Part shown: piece after piece, positions 52,258 to 60,682 of the stretch
How the letters are laid out: the number at the start of each line of letters is the position of its first letter
How positions within the stretch are numbered: position 1 is the first letter of the stretch
The notes under the pieces: model-generated
Told to the model about the DNA's origin: nothing
Seen by the model: only the letters and a program-made list of their open reading frames with translations
The model's database searches: none
Source of the DNA: Glycomyces amatae
GTDB taxonomy: Bacteria; Actinomycetota; Actinomycetes; Mycobacteriales; Micromonosporaceae
Direction: 5' to 3'
Assembly: GCF_020991375.1 (NCBI RefSeq)
Contig: NZ_JAJLQZ010000001.1
Coordinates: 248,001-312,000, forward strand
DNA: 64,000 bases
Translations under genes and position numbers: made by a program

Positions 52258-52992
52258 ATGATCACGCGATTGGCCGAGTCGCTCGGCTACCGGGTGCGCG
52301 AGATCGAGGACGGCGACGGCACACTGTCGGTCGGCGGCCACGACGGGGCCAGCTCCCTGCGCGTCGAATGGAAACCGGTCATCGTCGAGGGCTACACCGG
52401 CTCCGGCTCGATCGACCGGTTCGCCATACGCACCCGCGACCCGGGACTGCGCGGCTCGCTGGGCAGGCTGCGCTCGCTCCTGCGCAAACCCAAGGACGCC
52501 GACCCCGTCGAACTGGCGCGCCCGATCTTCGGACTGCTCGAGCCCGGCTACTACGGGGCGCGGGTCTGGTCCGACGCGAACGTCCACATCGAACCGTTCG
52601 GTGAGAACGGGACCGCCTGGTGGTACCCGGACGAGCCGATCGGCACCGAGGGCACCGCCATCATCCCCACCGACACGTGGCCGCCGGACGACTCGGCGAC
52701 CCTCGCCGCCTACGCCGAAGCCATCGAGGAGGGCGAGCGCCCGCTCGCCGTCACCCTCAGATCCGAACCGCCCGGCGACGAAGAGGACTGCGCCGCGTTC
52801 CTCATCGACGGCCACCACAAGCTCGCGGCCTACCGCCGCACCGGCGTCCGCCCGCACTTCCTCGACATCGCCCACCTCGCCGACCGCCGCCCGTGCGACC
52901 CCGGCGACCTGCGCGACGTCATCGACGGCGACGCGAAACTCGAGCAGTCGGCCGCGAACCTCATGCGCTACCTGGAGGACAAGCGCCGCTGA
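52258..52992 (+). CDS. Uncharacterised protein with DGHHKLAAYRR motif
   Basis: 244 residues. The C-terminal CAAFLIDGHHKLAAYRRTGVRP resembles the DGHHR/K core of ParB/Srx-like nucleotide-binding folds. The N-terminal half is unknown (GYYGARVWSDANVHIEPFG). Function unknown. GGAGGGCAG lies directly upstream of the ATG. Confidence 0.6.
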   Translation: MITRLAESLGYRVREIEDGDGTLSVGGHDGASSLRVEWKPVIVEGYTGSGSIDRFAIRTRDPGLRGSLGRLRSLLRKPKDADPVELARPIFGLLEPGYYGARVWSDANVHIEPFGENGTAWWYPDEPIGTEGTAIIPTDTWPPDDSATLAAYAEAIEEGERPLAVTLRSEPPGDEEDCAAFLIDGHHKLAAYRRTGVRPHFLDIAHLADRRPCDPGDLRDVIDGDAKLEQSAANLMRYLEDKRR

Positions 52993-53042
52993 CCGGGCCC
53001 CGCTCCACCCGCCGCCCACGCGAACCGCCCCGCCGACCGGCC

Positions 53043-55346
53043 CTACCGCCCGCCGATCGAGCGCATCCGCCACGCCGCCGCACCCGCCCACGTCCAGCGC
53101 ACGAACGTCAACGGCGCCTTCACCAAATACTTCAGCGTCGACTTGAGGCCGTTGTAGGACACCCACCGGTGCGACACGTACGCGACCGCCCAGAACACCA
53201 CGACCGCAGTCAGCGCGCTCCAGCCCGCCGGCGACCACACCTTCGCCGCCTGCCAGATGCTGATGGCCGCGCAGATGCTCAAGGCCGACACGGCCGCCGT
53301 CGCCGAGTCCCGCACGCGCTGCTGCCGGTCCCCCTCCCAGCGCTGGAGCGTCGCCTCCGACTGGTCCGCCATGACCTCGTTCAGCCGCGCCTCGAACGCC
53401 TCCAACTGCTCGTCCACGCCGCTGACGGCCAGCAGGCGCCGCAGCGCCGCCGCGTTCGACGGCGACCGCAGCAGATTCGGCGAATGCAGCAGCGAGATCA
53501 CCTGCCGCGTCTCGCTCTCGAACCCGAGCATCCGCGACCGCGCCGCCTTCATCGCCTCCAACTGCGCCGACCGGTCCGCGCCCGGCCGGTTGTACGCGGC
53601 GATGAACCCCGTGACGCTGGCCCGGTACCGGTCCAGCTGGTGGTTCCAGGACGCGAGCGTCCCGCTCAGGCACGCCGTGAACTCCGCGACCGCCTCCAGA
53701 TCCCCCGAGATGAAGTTCGGGGCGTCCAAGGCCGCGATCACCGTCGTGTTCTCCGTCGAGATCAGCAGGTCGCCCTGGTTGCGCTGGTTCCAGACCCGCT
53801 TGCTGTGGTCGTCGGACAGGCGCACCCAGTCCCACAGCGACTCCTTCGCGTCCGGCGCGGCGTGCAGGAGCACCGAGGCGCCCACCAGGGTCAGCAGCCG
53901 GCGCCCGTCCTGCACCATCGGCCGGTCCATGCCGCCGATGTGCGGCTCGAACTCCCGCCGCCGCTCGCTTGCGCGCAGCACCCGCACGAGCACATGCGAG
54001 CGTCCCCTCTGGATCGACACGGGCGCGTCGTCGTCCGGGTCGTCGTTGAGCTGCCCGTGCAGCTGGCGCTGGATGAGGTCGCGGGCGAACCGCGACAGCC
54101 GGTCCCAGGTCCGGTCGGCGCCGTCGCAGGCGACCTCGATCGTGCCGTGCTCCCGCGCCGCCCGGAACATCGCCGCGTGCAGCTCGCTCGGGTACAGGTC
54201 CTCCACCGTCCGCTCCAGGCGCAGGCAGTGGACGCCCATGGGCGAGAACCGGACCGAGGCGCTCAACTCCTCGACGGTCTCCGCGTCCACGTGCAGCCGC
54301 ACCTTCGGCAGGAGCACCTCGAGCCCGTCGAACCGCTGCTCCTGCGCCAGGCGCGGCTCCCAGATGTCGGCGTGGTACGTGAAATGGTCGATGATCGCCG
54401 TAGGGCGCACCAGCGGCCCTGGGCCCTCCTCGCGCTGCTCATGGGCCCGCTTCAGCCGGGACGTGATCGCCTCGTAGTCGATCCCGTTGACGCCGAACGG
54501 GAACAGGTAGACGATCCGGCCTTCGTCGACGCGCATCCACGGCTGCTTCCGGTCCTGCGTCTCCTGCAACCGTTCCAGGGCCTGCCGGTGCGCGTTGAGC
54601 TTCGACAGCTCCACCGACGAGAACGGCCACGAGTTCACCAGGCGCCGCAGGTCCTTGCGCATCTCATAGCGTTTGCGCTGGCCGCGCGACTTTGCGATGA
54701 GCGCCTGGTTCGCCTCCCGCAGCTGCAGGTGGTACTGGAGGCGCACCATCACCTCGTCCCGGACGTAGGCGGCGACCGGATTCTCCGGCCCGCGAGCCTC
54801 CCCGAGCACCGCCGAACACGAGTCGATCACCGCGTCCAGCGCCTCGCAGTAGCGCAGCCGCGAACCGGTCTTCAACCGGTCCTCCAGCAGCACCTCCTCG
54901 CGCACCAGATCGCACAGCCGCAGCGCCAGCTCGACCGCCGCGTCCGGCTCCTCGTCCAGGCTCCAGCACTTCCGCACCGTGTCGCGGAACTGGATCATGC
55001 ACCTGGTGAGCAGGTCGACCCGGTAGGTGTGATTCCAGGCCCGCACGGTGCTGTGGTGCACCCACAGGCACAGCATGGCCCGGTCCAGCCCGCGCACCGC
55101 CAGCCCGGCCTGCCGCTCGAACTCCGCGCCCGCCCGCTCCAGGAACGCGTCCCCCACCTCGGAGGACCCCGCCGCCTCGACCTCGGCCTGGAGGCCGTTC
55201 CACACGAAGCAGTCCCGGACCGCTCTGGTGTCGATGCCGCACCGGTCCCGCAGATGCGCTTCGATGCGGAGATGGACCGTCTCGCTGCGGGCCTCGAGAG
55301 GCCCGCCGGGCAGGTCGTCGACCGGGCGGTACGAGGGGGCGCTCAT
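53043..55346 (-). CDS. Large uncharacterised protein with C-terminal membrane hairpin
   Basis: 767 residues. The soluble part (about 690 residues) is largely helical with no recognised motif. Two helices near the C-terminus (AVSALSICAAISIWQAAKVW and SALTAVVVFWAVAYVSHRWV) would anchor it, leaving a short basic tail. The plan of a big cytosolic domain plus a terminal membrane hairpin resembles CorA-like proteins, but no GxN motif is seen. Function unknown. Confidence 0.65.
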   Translation of the reverse strand: MSAPSYRPVDDLPGGPLEARSETVHLRIEAHLRDRCGIDTRAVRDCFVWNGLQAEVEAAGSSEVGDAFLERAGAEFERQAGLAVRGLDRAMLCLWVHHSTVRAWNHTYRVDLLTRCMIQFRDTVRKCWSLDEEPDAAVELALRLCDLVREEVLLEDRLKTGSRLRYCEALDAVIDSCSAVLGEARGPENPVAAYVRDEVMVRLQYHLQLREANQALIAKSRGQRKRYEMRKDLRRLVNSWPFSSVELSKLNAHRQALERLQETQDRKQPWMRVDEGRIVYLFPFGVNGIDYEAITSRLKRAHEQREEGPGPLVRPTAIIDHFTYHADIWEPRLAQEQRFDGLEVLLPKVRLHVDAETVEELSASVRFSPMGVHCLRLERTVEDLYPSELHAAMFRAAREHGTIEVACDGADRTWDRLSRFARDLIQRQLHGQLNDDPDDDAPVSIQRGRSHVLVRVLRASERRREFEPHIGGMDRPMVQDGRRLLTLVGASVLLHAAPDAKESLWDWVRLSDDHSKRVWNQRNQGDLLISTENTTVIAALDAPNFISGDLEAVAEFTACLSGTLASWNHQLDRYRASVTGFIAAYNRPGADRSAQLEAMKAARSRMLGFESETRQVISLLHSPNLLRSPSNAAALRRLLAVSGVDEQLEAFEARLNEVMADQSEATLQRWEGDRQQRVRDSATAAVSALSICAAISIWQAAKVWSPAGWSALTAVVVFWAVAYVSHRWVSYNGLKSTLKYLVKAPLTFVRWTWAGAAAWRMRSIGGR

Positions 55347-55411
55347 GGCATCAGACTACGGTCGGCGCGCCTCCCCATGGGGTCCGTGAACGACGAGTTG
55401 AGGACTACTGC

Positions 55412-55441
55412 TTGAGCCGGTGGGGCCCGGTCCAATAGGGT
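55412..55441 (+). promoter_or_regulatory. Promoter TTGAGC-18-TAGGGT
   Basis: A -35-like TTGAGC at 55412-55417 and a -10-like TAGGGT at 55436-55441 with an 18-base spacer. The ATG at 55449 would give a leaderless mRNA. Confidence 0.5.
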
Positions 55442-55448
55442 GATGGCC

Positions 55449-56417
55449 ATGGGTTTGTTTCGGCGTGTTGCCCGGGGTGTGCGCCCCAAGAGGCCGGCTG
55501 CGGGCGGGTCGACGGTCCACGACGCGTCCGGGAAGCGGTACCGCGTCGTGCCGGTGGACGAGGCCGAGGCCGCCCAGTTCGCCGACCCGCCCCGCAAATG
55601 GGCCCGAGTGGGCGCCATGGCAGGATCCTGGGCCGTGGTCCTGGCACTCGGAGCCTGGGTGGCCCCGGGCTTCGCCGCGGGCGGCAGCGACGAGGAGGGC
55701 GATTCCCGAGACGAACCCGCCTCCACCGCGAACAACGCGGCTTGGCGCTACCTGCGATACGGCTCGAATGAGGACGCCGATCGAGCCGAGGCCTCACTTT
55801 GCGACGATGCCTCACCGGAACTGACTCCGGCAGACCTCGATACCATTCGCCAGGCCTATGCCGATGAACTTGGAGGCATCACACGTGTCGATCTGGAGAC
55901 CGGGGACCCTGTGCAATCAAGTGATGGCATCATGGTCGCAGGGACGGTCTCGTATATCTACCAAGGCACACAAAGGCACGAAGACTTCGTAGTCACCGTT
56001 CAAGAGAATGATGGCTCCTTCTGCGTCTCCAACGCGACTCAACCCGATGATGAGGCAGATCAGCCTTCTGCCAGCGAGGGCACCGAGTCGGCAGTCGACC
56101 CCAAGACCGTAGCCGCGGACTTCCTCCGAGCGGTCGTAGTCGAACGAAATCCGCAGGCCGCCATTGCCATGCAATGCGATTCGTACTCCGGCATAACGGC
56201 CCAGGACCTTGATGCGGCCATTGCGGATTGGACTGCGACGAACGGGGCCACCACTGGTTACCTGAACAGCCTTGACTCTGCCGAGGGCCCCATGGTGTTC
56301 GAGGCCGAGATCAAGCTCGATGGTGACCTGAAGATCGAGACCTTTGCGTTCCAGCTTGCGGTGCAAGGAGACTGCGTCGAATCGCTCGAAGGTGGAGACG
56401 GCCTCGTAAAAGCTTAG
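55449..56417 (+). CDS. Membrane-anchored exported protein, uncharacterised
   Basis: 322 residues from the third candidate start (MGLFRRVARG). A basic cytosolic head, one helix (VGAMAGSWAVVLALGAWVAPGF) and an acidic extracellular part with two related domains (NNAAWRYLRYGSNEDADRAEA; VAADFLRAVVVERNPQAAIA). These look like repeated NTF2-like or lipoprotein modules. GC falls clearly from about 55780 to the stop. Function unknown. Confidence 0.6.
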   Translation: MGLFRRVARGVRPKRPAAGGSTVHDASGKRYRVVPVDEAEAAQFADPPRKWARVGAMAGSWAVVLALGAWVAPGFAAGGSDEEGDSRDEPASTANNAAWRYLRYGSNEDADRAEASLCDDASPELTPADLDTIRQAYADELGGITRVDLETGDPVQSSDGIMVAGTVSYIYQGTQRHEDFVVTVQENDGSFCVSNATQPDDEADQPSASEGTESAVDPKTVAADFLRAVVVERNPQAAIAMQCDSYSGITAQDLDAAIADWTATNGATTGYLNSLDSAEGPMVFEAEIKLDGDLKIETFAFQLAVQGDCVESLEGGDGLVKA

Positions 56418-56560
56418 AGGCCAAGTTCCACATAAGATTCGGCGACACGCCGTGCCCGGTGGTTGACAACCGGCCGATGCTCGCTCACCATTTGGTCAGT
56501 GCGTCTCCGCTTGTCCAGTGGAGATCAACTGACCAATTTCATAGGGACGTCTCATCGACG

Positions 56561-56603
56561 CCGCCCGGTGGCCATCTGTCGCCAAACTGATTCCACCGGG
56601 CGG
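56561..56603. promoter_or_regulatory. Inverted repeat CCGCCCGGTG/CACCGGGCGG upstream of paralogue 2
   Basis: Perfect 10-bp arms at 56561-56570 and 56594-56603, 23 bases apart, ending 11 bases before an AGGAG ribosome site. Same arms as at 17667-17707. Confidence 0.7.
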
Positions 56604-56628
56604 CCCATATCCAGAGGAGCAAGCTCCC

Positions 56629-57597
56629 TTGGCAACTACGACCATACTCGATTCCGGGCTGCCCGGAAACAGCCGTTCCGGTGCGAATTCCAACCGCCGA
56701 CCGGGCGTTCCCACCTACCTCGAGCAGGTGGTTTACACCGTTCCGGCAGCCCCGGACTCGCCCGGCGCGTACCGCTACGACCCCGACTCCACCGACTCCA
56801 CCGTCCCCGATTTGGACCCCCGCTCGCCGCGCTACGAACCGCCGCATCTGCGGCACCGGCCCGGCGACACGTGGATCATCGACCGGCAGCGCCCCCGCGA
56901 TCCACTCGACCCCGGCCCGTACGGTTCCCCCGGCTGGTTCGCCGACCACCGAACCGGCAGGCACCGCCGAGGCGAACTGCCCGACCCGTCGCCCGAAACC
57001 GAACCGTCCGGTCAGCGGCCGTCCGGCTCCACCCCCGAAAGGGCCGAGAAACCTCGACCCGCCCCCGGCCGCTCCGGTGACGAACCGCCCCGACCTCTCA
57101 GGGGATCCCCGTTCGGAACGAACGACGACGGCTACCGCCACTACTTCGGCAAGCTCCGCGAAGAAGCCTGGTCGCGTTTCCTGGTCGAATCCAAGGAACT
57201 GCACCGCGCCCATCTCGTCCAGGGCAGCGCCGCAGACGATAGCCGACTGCGATTCTGGAAGACCACGAAGACCCTTTTGTTCCGTATGATCGGTTTGACG
57301 ATCGCCGACAAGGGCACTCAAGGCCGCCAAGAACTGTTCGAGGTGGGGCCTATGCGCGAACGAATGGCAGGAGAAGCATCGTTGCCGATCGGGATCGATC
57401 GGCAACGCATCGAACGAAGCGCGCCAGGCGAACAGACGCGCACGGCTGTCGGCACGGCCAAGGTCGAGCGGTCCTCGCCGCTGGCGGGCACGCCGCCGCA
57501 AGGAGTGCATCGAACCAGTCCGATCGGTCCCTACATCGGCCTGTGGGAACGTCATTTCGACGCGACACGGCTCTTCCGAGAGGCGGTGGCCCTGTGA
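56629..57597 (+). CDS. Uncharacterised protein, paralogue of the gene at 17095
   Basis: 322 residues from TTG, nine bases after AGGAG. It shares DPGPYGSPGWFADHRTGRHRRGEL and LREEAWSRFLVESKELHRAH with the 17095 product and extends it with a longer C-terminus. Function unknown. The following gene starts inside its stop codon (GTGA), so they are coupled. The TTG start, ribosome site and upstream repeat are common to both paralogues. Confidence 0.65.
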   Translation: MATTTILDSGLPGNSRSGANSNRRPGVPTYLEQVVYTVPAAPDSPGAYRYDPDSTDSTVPDLDPRSPRYEPPHLRHRPGDTWIIDRQRPRDPLDPGPYGSPGWFADHRTGRHRRGELPDPSPETEPSGQRPSGSTPERAEKPRPAPGRSGDEPPRPLRGSPFGTNDDGYRHYFGKLREEAWSRFLVESKELHRAHLVQGSAADDSRLRFWKTTKTLLFRMIGLTIADKGTQGRQELFEVGPMRERMAGEASLPIGIDRQRIERSAPGEQTRTAVGTAKVERSSPLAGTPPQGVHRTSPIGPYIGLWERHFDATRLFREAVAL

Positions 57598-57914
57598 ACC
57601 GCAACGCCGTAGGCGAAACCACTCGACGTACGACGCTCTCCGACGACTTCGACGGTGCCCGTTTCGCAGCGGTCATCGACGGCCGGCGCCTGTACTTCGA
57701 GGCGTTCCCGGCGCAATCCCGCTTCCGAGTCACGGTGGCCGATGCCCGGACGGGAAGGTCGGCAGCCCTCGGATCGGTGATCAGGCTCGACACCGATGCC
57801 CCGGGTTTGCGGATCTGCGCTCCACTCGAAGTCGAATGGGCCACAAGGAACGCCGAGGAGATTGTGGCCGAGGCCGTCGACGTGTGGGACTCGATCACCC
57901 GCCGCGAAGGCTGA
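57594..57914 (+). CDS. Uncharacterised small protein coupled to paralogue 2
   Basis: 106 residues from GTG, overlapping the previous stop by four bases. A beta-rich protein is likely (FAAVIDGRRLYFEAFPAQSRFRVTVADARTG). No family recognised. No counterpart is seen at the 17-kb locus, where an Rpn-like gene follows instead. Confidence 0.55.
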   Translation: MNRNAVGETTRRTTLSDDFDGARFAAVIDGRRLYFEAFPAQSRFRVTVADARTGRSAALGSVIRLDTDAPGLRICAPLEVEWATRNAEEIVAEAVDVWDSITRREG

Positions 57915-57932
57915 ACCACTGAAATAGAGGTC

Positions 57933-57966
57933 GGTCGGCGCACCGCGGTGGGGCGGCGCGCCGACC
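57933..57966. terminator. Hairpin between convergent genes
   Basis: 9-bp perfect outer arms GGTCGGCGC/GCGCCGACC with further pairing inside. Confidence 0.65.
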
Positions 57967-58053
57967 CTTAGACCCTGCCATACGGATCCGACACCAGCCA
58001 TTCGGTCACAGCCGCCGCAAGCGGTGATCCGCCTCGGCGAAGTGTTCCGAGGG

Positions 58054-58710
58054 TCAGCGGTCGAGTTGGACCATCAGCTGCTCGGCGATGTCCTGGACGC
58101 CGGTCATCATGCGGTCGGTGTCCCAAACCCCGCCCGACCACGCGAACCTGACGGCACCGACGACGTTGCCGTCGCGGAAGATCGCGTGGGTGACGGCGTC
58201 GGCCTCTCCCTCCCAGCGGTACTGGCCGATCAGCCCCTCGTCCCAGGAGCTCTCGTAGGGCTCGGCGAGGTCCTGCACCTCCGGGGCCAACATGCCCGGA
58301 CTGTAGGCCTCGGCGGCCCTCTCCTCGGTCGTGTTGTACTGCATCGTGATCGACAACTGGCCGTTCATGGAGCCGCCGTCCATGTGGCCGTAGTACATCC
58401 AGCAGTCGATCTGGTCCAGAAGCTTGACGCCCATGCCGTCCGCGATCGGCTCGGCGCTGACCTCCACCGGACCGTCCTGCGAGAGCTCCGGTCCGAAGGC
58501 CGCGAAGTCGACCTTGTCGCACAGCTCCTCGTCGAAGCGGTGCTCCGGCGGCGCCGCCTCGGCCGCCTCCTCGTCCCGCGTGGGGCCGATCATGCCCGCG
58601 CCGTACAGGCCGACCAGGACCGCGCCGAGCACCGCCACGACGCCGACCGCGGTGAGCGTGATCGCCAGGCCCTTGCCGCGTTTGCGAGGCGGAGGCGGAA
58701 ACCCCGGCAC
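58054..58710 (-). CDS. Membrane-anchored exported protein with Pro-rich head
   Basis: 218 residues from GTG (MPGFPPPPRKRG). One helix (GLAITLTAVGVVAVLGAVLVGLY) anchors an extracellular domain with Cys pairs (EELCDKVDF, QIDCWMYYG) typical of actinobacterial DUF3558-like proteins. The frame upstream of the GTG is open for another 32 codons and encodes a Pro-rich head (SPQYPPPGQPYGPPPG), which looks genuine but has only a CTG (58806, after AAAGG) as a start. The true start may be that CTG. Function unknown. Confidence 0.6.
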   Translation of the reverse strand: MPGFPPPPRKRGKGLAITLTAVGVVAVLGAVLVGLYGAGMIGPTRDEEAAEAAPPEHRFDEELCDKVDFAAFGPELSQDGPVEVSAEPIADGMGVKLLDQIDCWMYYGHMDGGSMNGQLSITMQYNTTEERAAEAYSPGMLAPEVQDLAEPYESSWDEGLIGQYRWEGEADAVTHAIFRDGNVVGAVRFAWSGGVWDTDRMMTGVQDIAEQLMVQLDR

Positions 58711-58994
58711 GCCGACCTGGGGCCCGTACGCCGCCGCTCCCGGCGGGGGACCGTAAGGCTGACCGGGCGGCGGATACTGAGGGCTCCCAGGGGCAGTCGT
58801 ATTCAGGACACCTTTACTCGAATCGACCAGCAGAGGCGGCGATTCTACTCATCGGCGTCCATCTGAGCGCAAAGTCCGGATTATCGGGGAGCCTTGGCTC
58901 GCAAGGCATCAGGTTTCCGGACCGACCGGATGAAACCGTGAACCGCTTGACTTGCCGAAAGAGCCGGACCGAACGATTCCCAGCGGACACCCGC

Positions 58995-60143
58995 TCATAA
59001 ACCGAGCGGGGCGCCCATCTGGTTCATGAAGGCCACCGGGTCCACCGCGCCCGCCGAGCTGCGGTCGCCGTTGAGGTGCGTCTCGAAGTGCAGGTGCGGG
59101 CCGCTGGAGCGGCCCGAGGTGCCCACATAGCCCAGGAGCTGGCCGGCCTGGACCACGTCGCCCTCCTTCACCTGCGGCGCGTACTGGAAGTGGCAGTAGC
59201 GGGTCAGGTAGTCGCCGGCGTGCAGGATGTTGACGTACCAGCCGCAGCCCGCGACCTCCGGTGATCCGTCCACATCGCATGAATACGGTTCCCCGTACAG
59301 GCTCGCGTTGCACTCCGCGGTGATCACGGTCCCGCTCGAAGCCGCGACGACCGGCGTGCCCCGCTCCGCACCCAGGTCCACGCCGTGGTGCGTCGGACGC
59401 TCGGGAGTCTGGAAGCCCGACCAGATCGGCGCCCGCACCGGCGCCATCCAGCCCGCCGCCGACAAGTCGCCCGGCTGCGCGCAGGTCCCCAGATCGGTGT
59501 CGACCGCCGAGACGCGGGAACCCCCGCCGGTCAGCGTGTCCACGATCTGCGTCGCCAGCGGCTCGTGCTTCGCGTAGGCGTCCGGGAAGGCCGAGATCTG
59601 GACCCGCTGCGCCGCGACGGTGAGCGGCAGGCTCTCCCAGTTCTCGATGGTCTGCAACTTCTCATAGAACTTGGTCGAGGCGTAGACCGGATCGGTGACC
59701 TGCTCGGGCGTGCCCCAGCCCGTCGACGGCCGCTGCTGGAACAGGCCCAGCGAGTCGTGGTCGTTCCGGTCCCCGAGGTGTCCGTGGTTCGTCAGACCGG
59801 ATTCCTGCATCGCGGTCGCCACCGCGACGATCCAGCCGCGCACCGGGATGCCGAGGTCCTGCCCGACCTTGATGATGATGGCGGCGTTCTTGATCTGCTC
59901 GGAGCCGTACGGGCCGATCTTGGGGAACTCCGCGTCGGGGTCGATCACGACGTCGCTGCCGCAGCCCGCCAGCGTCACCGTGCCGTCCTCGTCGTTCGAC
60001 TGGTCGGACAGCAGCTGCACGATCGAGACCACCGCGCCGAGGCAGCAGACGCTGAGGACCGCGAGCGTCCACATGAGCGGTCGGAACCGCTTCGGGACGC
60101 GGAACCGGGGCTCCTTCACCTCATCGTCGCCGATGCCGCTCAT
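58995..60143 (-). CDS. T4SS-type cell-wall hydrolase: transglycosylase-like plus M23 peptidase
   Basis: 382 residues from the ATG of MSGIGDDEVK, which overlaps the upstream stop (ATGA). One membrane helix near residue 30, then a lysozyme/transglycosylase-like domain (IIIKVGQDLGIPVRGWIVAVATAMQESGL, DHDSLGLFQQRPSTGWGT). An M23 domain follows, with HHGVDLGAERGTPVVAA and the C-terminal HLHFETH zinc ligands. Such enzymes open the peptidoglycan for conjugation-like machines. Last gene of the T4SS-like operon. Confidence 0.87.
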   Translation of the reverse strand: MSGIGDDEVKEPRFRVPKRFRPLMWTLAVLSVCCLGAVVSIVQLLSDQSNDEDGTVTLAGCGSDVVIDPDAEFPKIGPYGSEQIKNAAIIIKVGQDLGIPVRGWIVAVATAMQESGLTNHGHLGDRNDHDSLGLFQQRPSTGWGTPEQVTDPVYASTKFYEKLQTIENWESLPLTVAAQRVQISAFPDAYAKHEPLATQIVDTLTGGGSRVSAVDTDLGTCAQPGDLSAAGWMAPVRAPIWSGFQTPERPTHHGVDLGAERGTPVVAASSGTVITAECNASLYGEPYSCDVDGSPEVAGCGWYVNILHAGDYLTRYCHFQYAPQVKEGDVVQAGQLLGYVGTSGRSSGPHLHFETHLNGDRSSAGAVDPVAFMNQMGAPLGL

Positions 60144-60679
60144 GCCGGCGTCCAGTCGATCGCCGAGACGAGCCAGTCGTTCCCCGTCCAGTCGTTGGAG
60201 CCCTCGGTCATCGTGAGCGTCAGCGTGCCGGTGTCGAGCTCGACGGTGACCTTCTGGCCCTCGGCGGCGGGTTCGCCGGTCATTTCTTCGGCGGGAACCG
60301 AGATCGGGTCGACGCCCTGCATCAGCCCGGCGCTCTCGATGGTGAGGTAGGGGGCGATCGAGTCGTACCAGCCGTCGGGGCCGTAACCGTACGGGTTGAG
60401 CCAGGCCTCGGTGAACGCCACGGCCCGGTCGACCGCCTCCTGCGGCAGCTCCTCCTCCGCGTAGCAGCCGTCGCCTTCGCACTCCTCGGTCGCGAACCCG
60501 TCGTCGGCGGTGATCATCTCGGACGTCGGCGCGCCCTCGGGGCTCTCGGCTCCGGAGTCGCCGCCGTCGAGCGGGGTCTGCTCGCGGGTCTGGGCCAGCG
60601 CGATCACCCCGAGCACCAGCACCAGGATGATGGCGACGATCCCGTACCGGGAGAAGATGATCCGGAGGGCGCGGTTCAT
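60140..60679 (-). CDS. Membrane-anchored T4SS-associated protein (VirB8/TcpC-like position)
   Basis: 179 residues. An N-terminal helix (YGIVAIILVLVLGVIALAQ) and an extracellular domain of about 110 residues (AVAFTEAWLNPYGYGPDGWYDSIAPYL) with an NTF2-like feel. It lies between the VirB6-like and M23 genes, where VirB8/TcpC-type components occur in Gram-positive systems. Assignment is by context and shape. Confidence 0.62.
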   Translation of the reverse strand: MNRALRIIFSRYGIVAIILVLVLGVIALAQTREQTPLDGGDSGAESPEGAPTSEMITADDGFATEECEGDGCYAEEELPQEAVDRAVAFTEAWLNPYGYGPDGWYDSIAPYLTIESAGLMQGVDPISVPAEEMTGEPAAEGQKVTVELDTGTLTLTMTEGSNDWTGNDWLVSAIDWTPA

Positions 60680-60682
60680 CGA

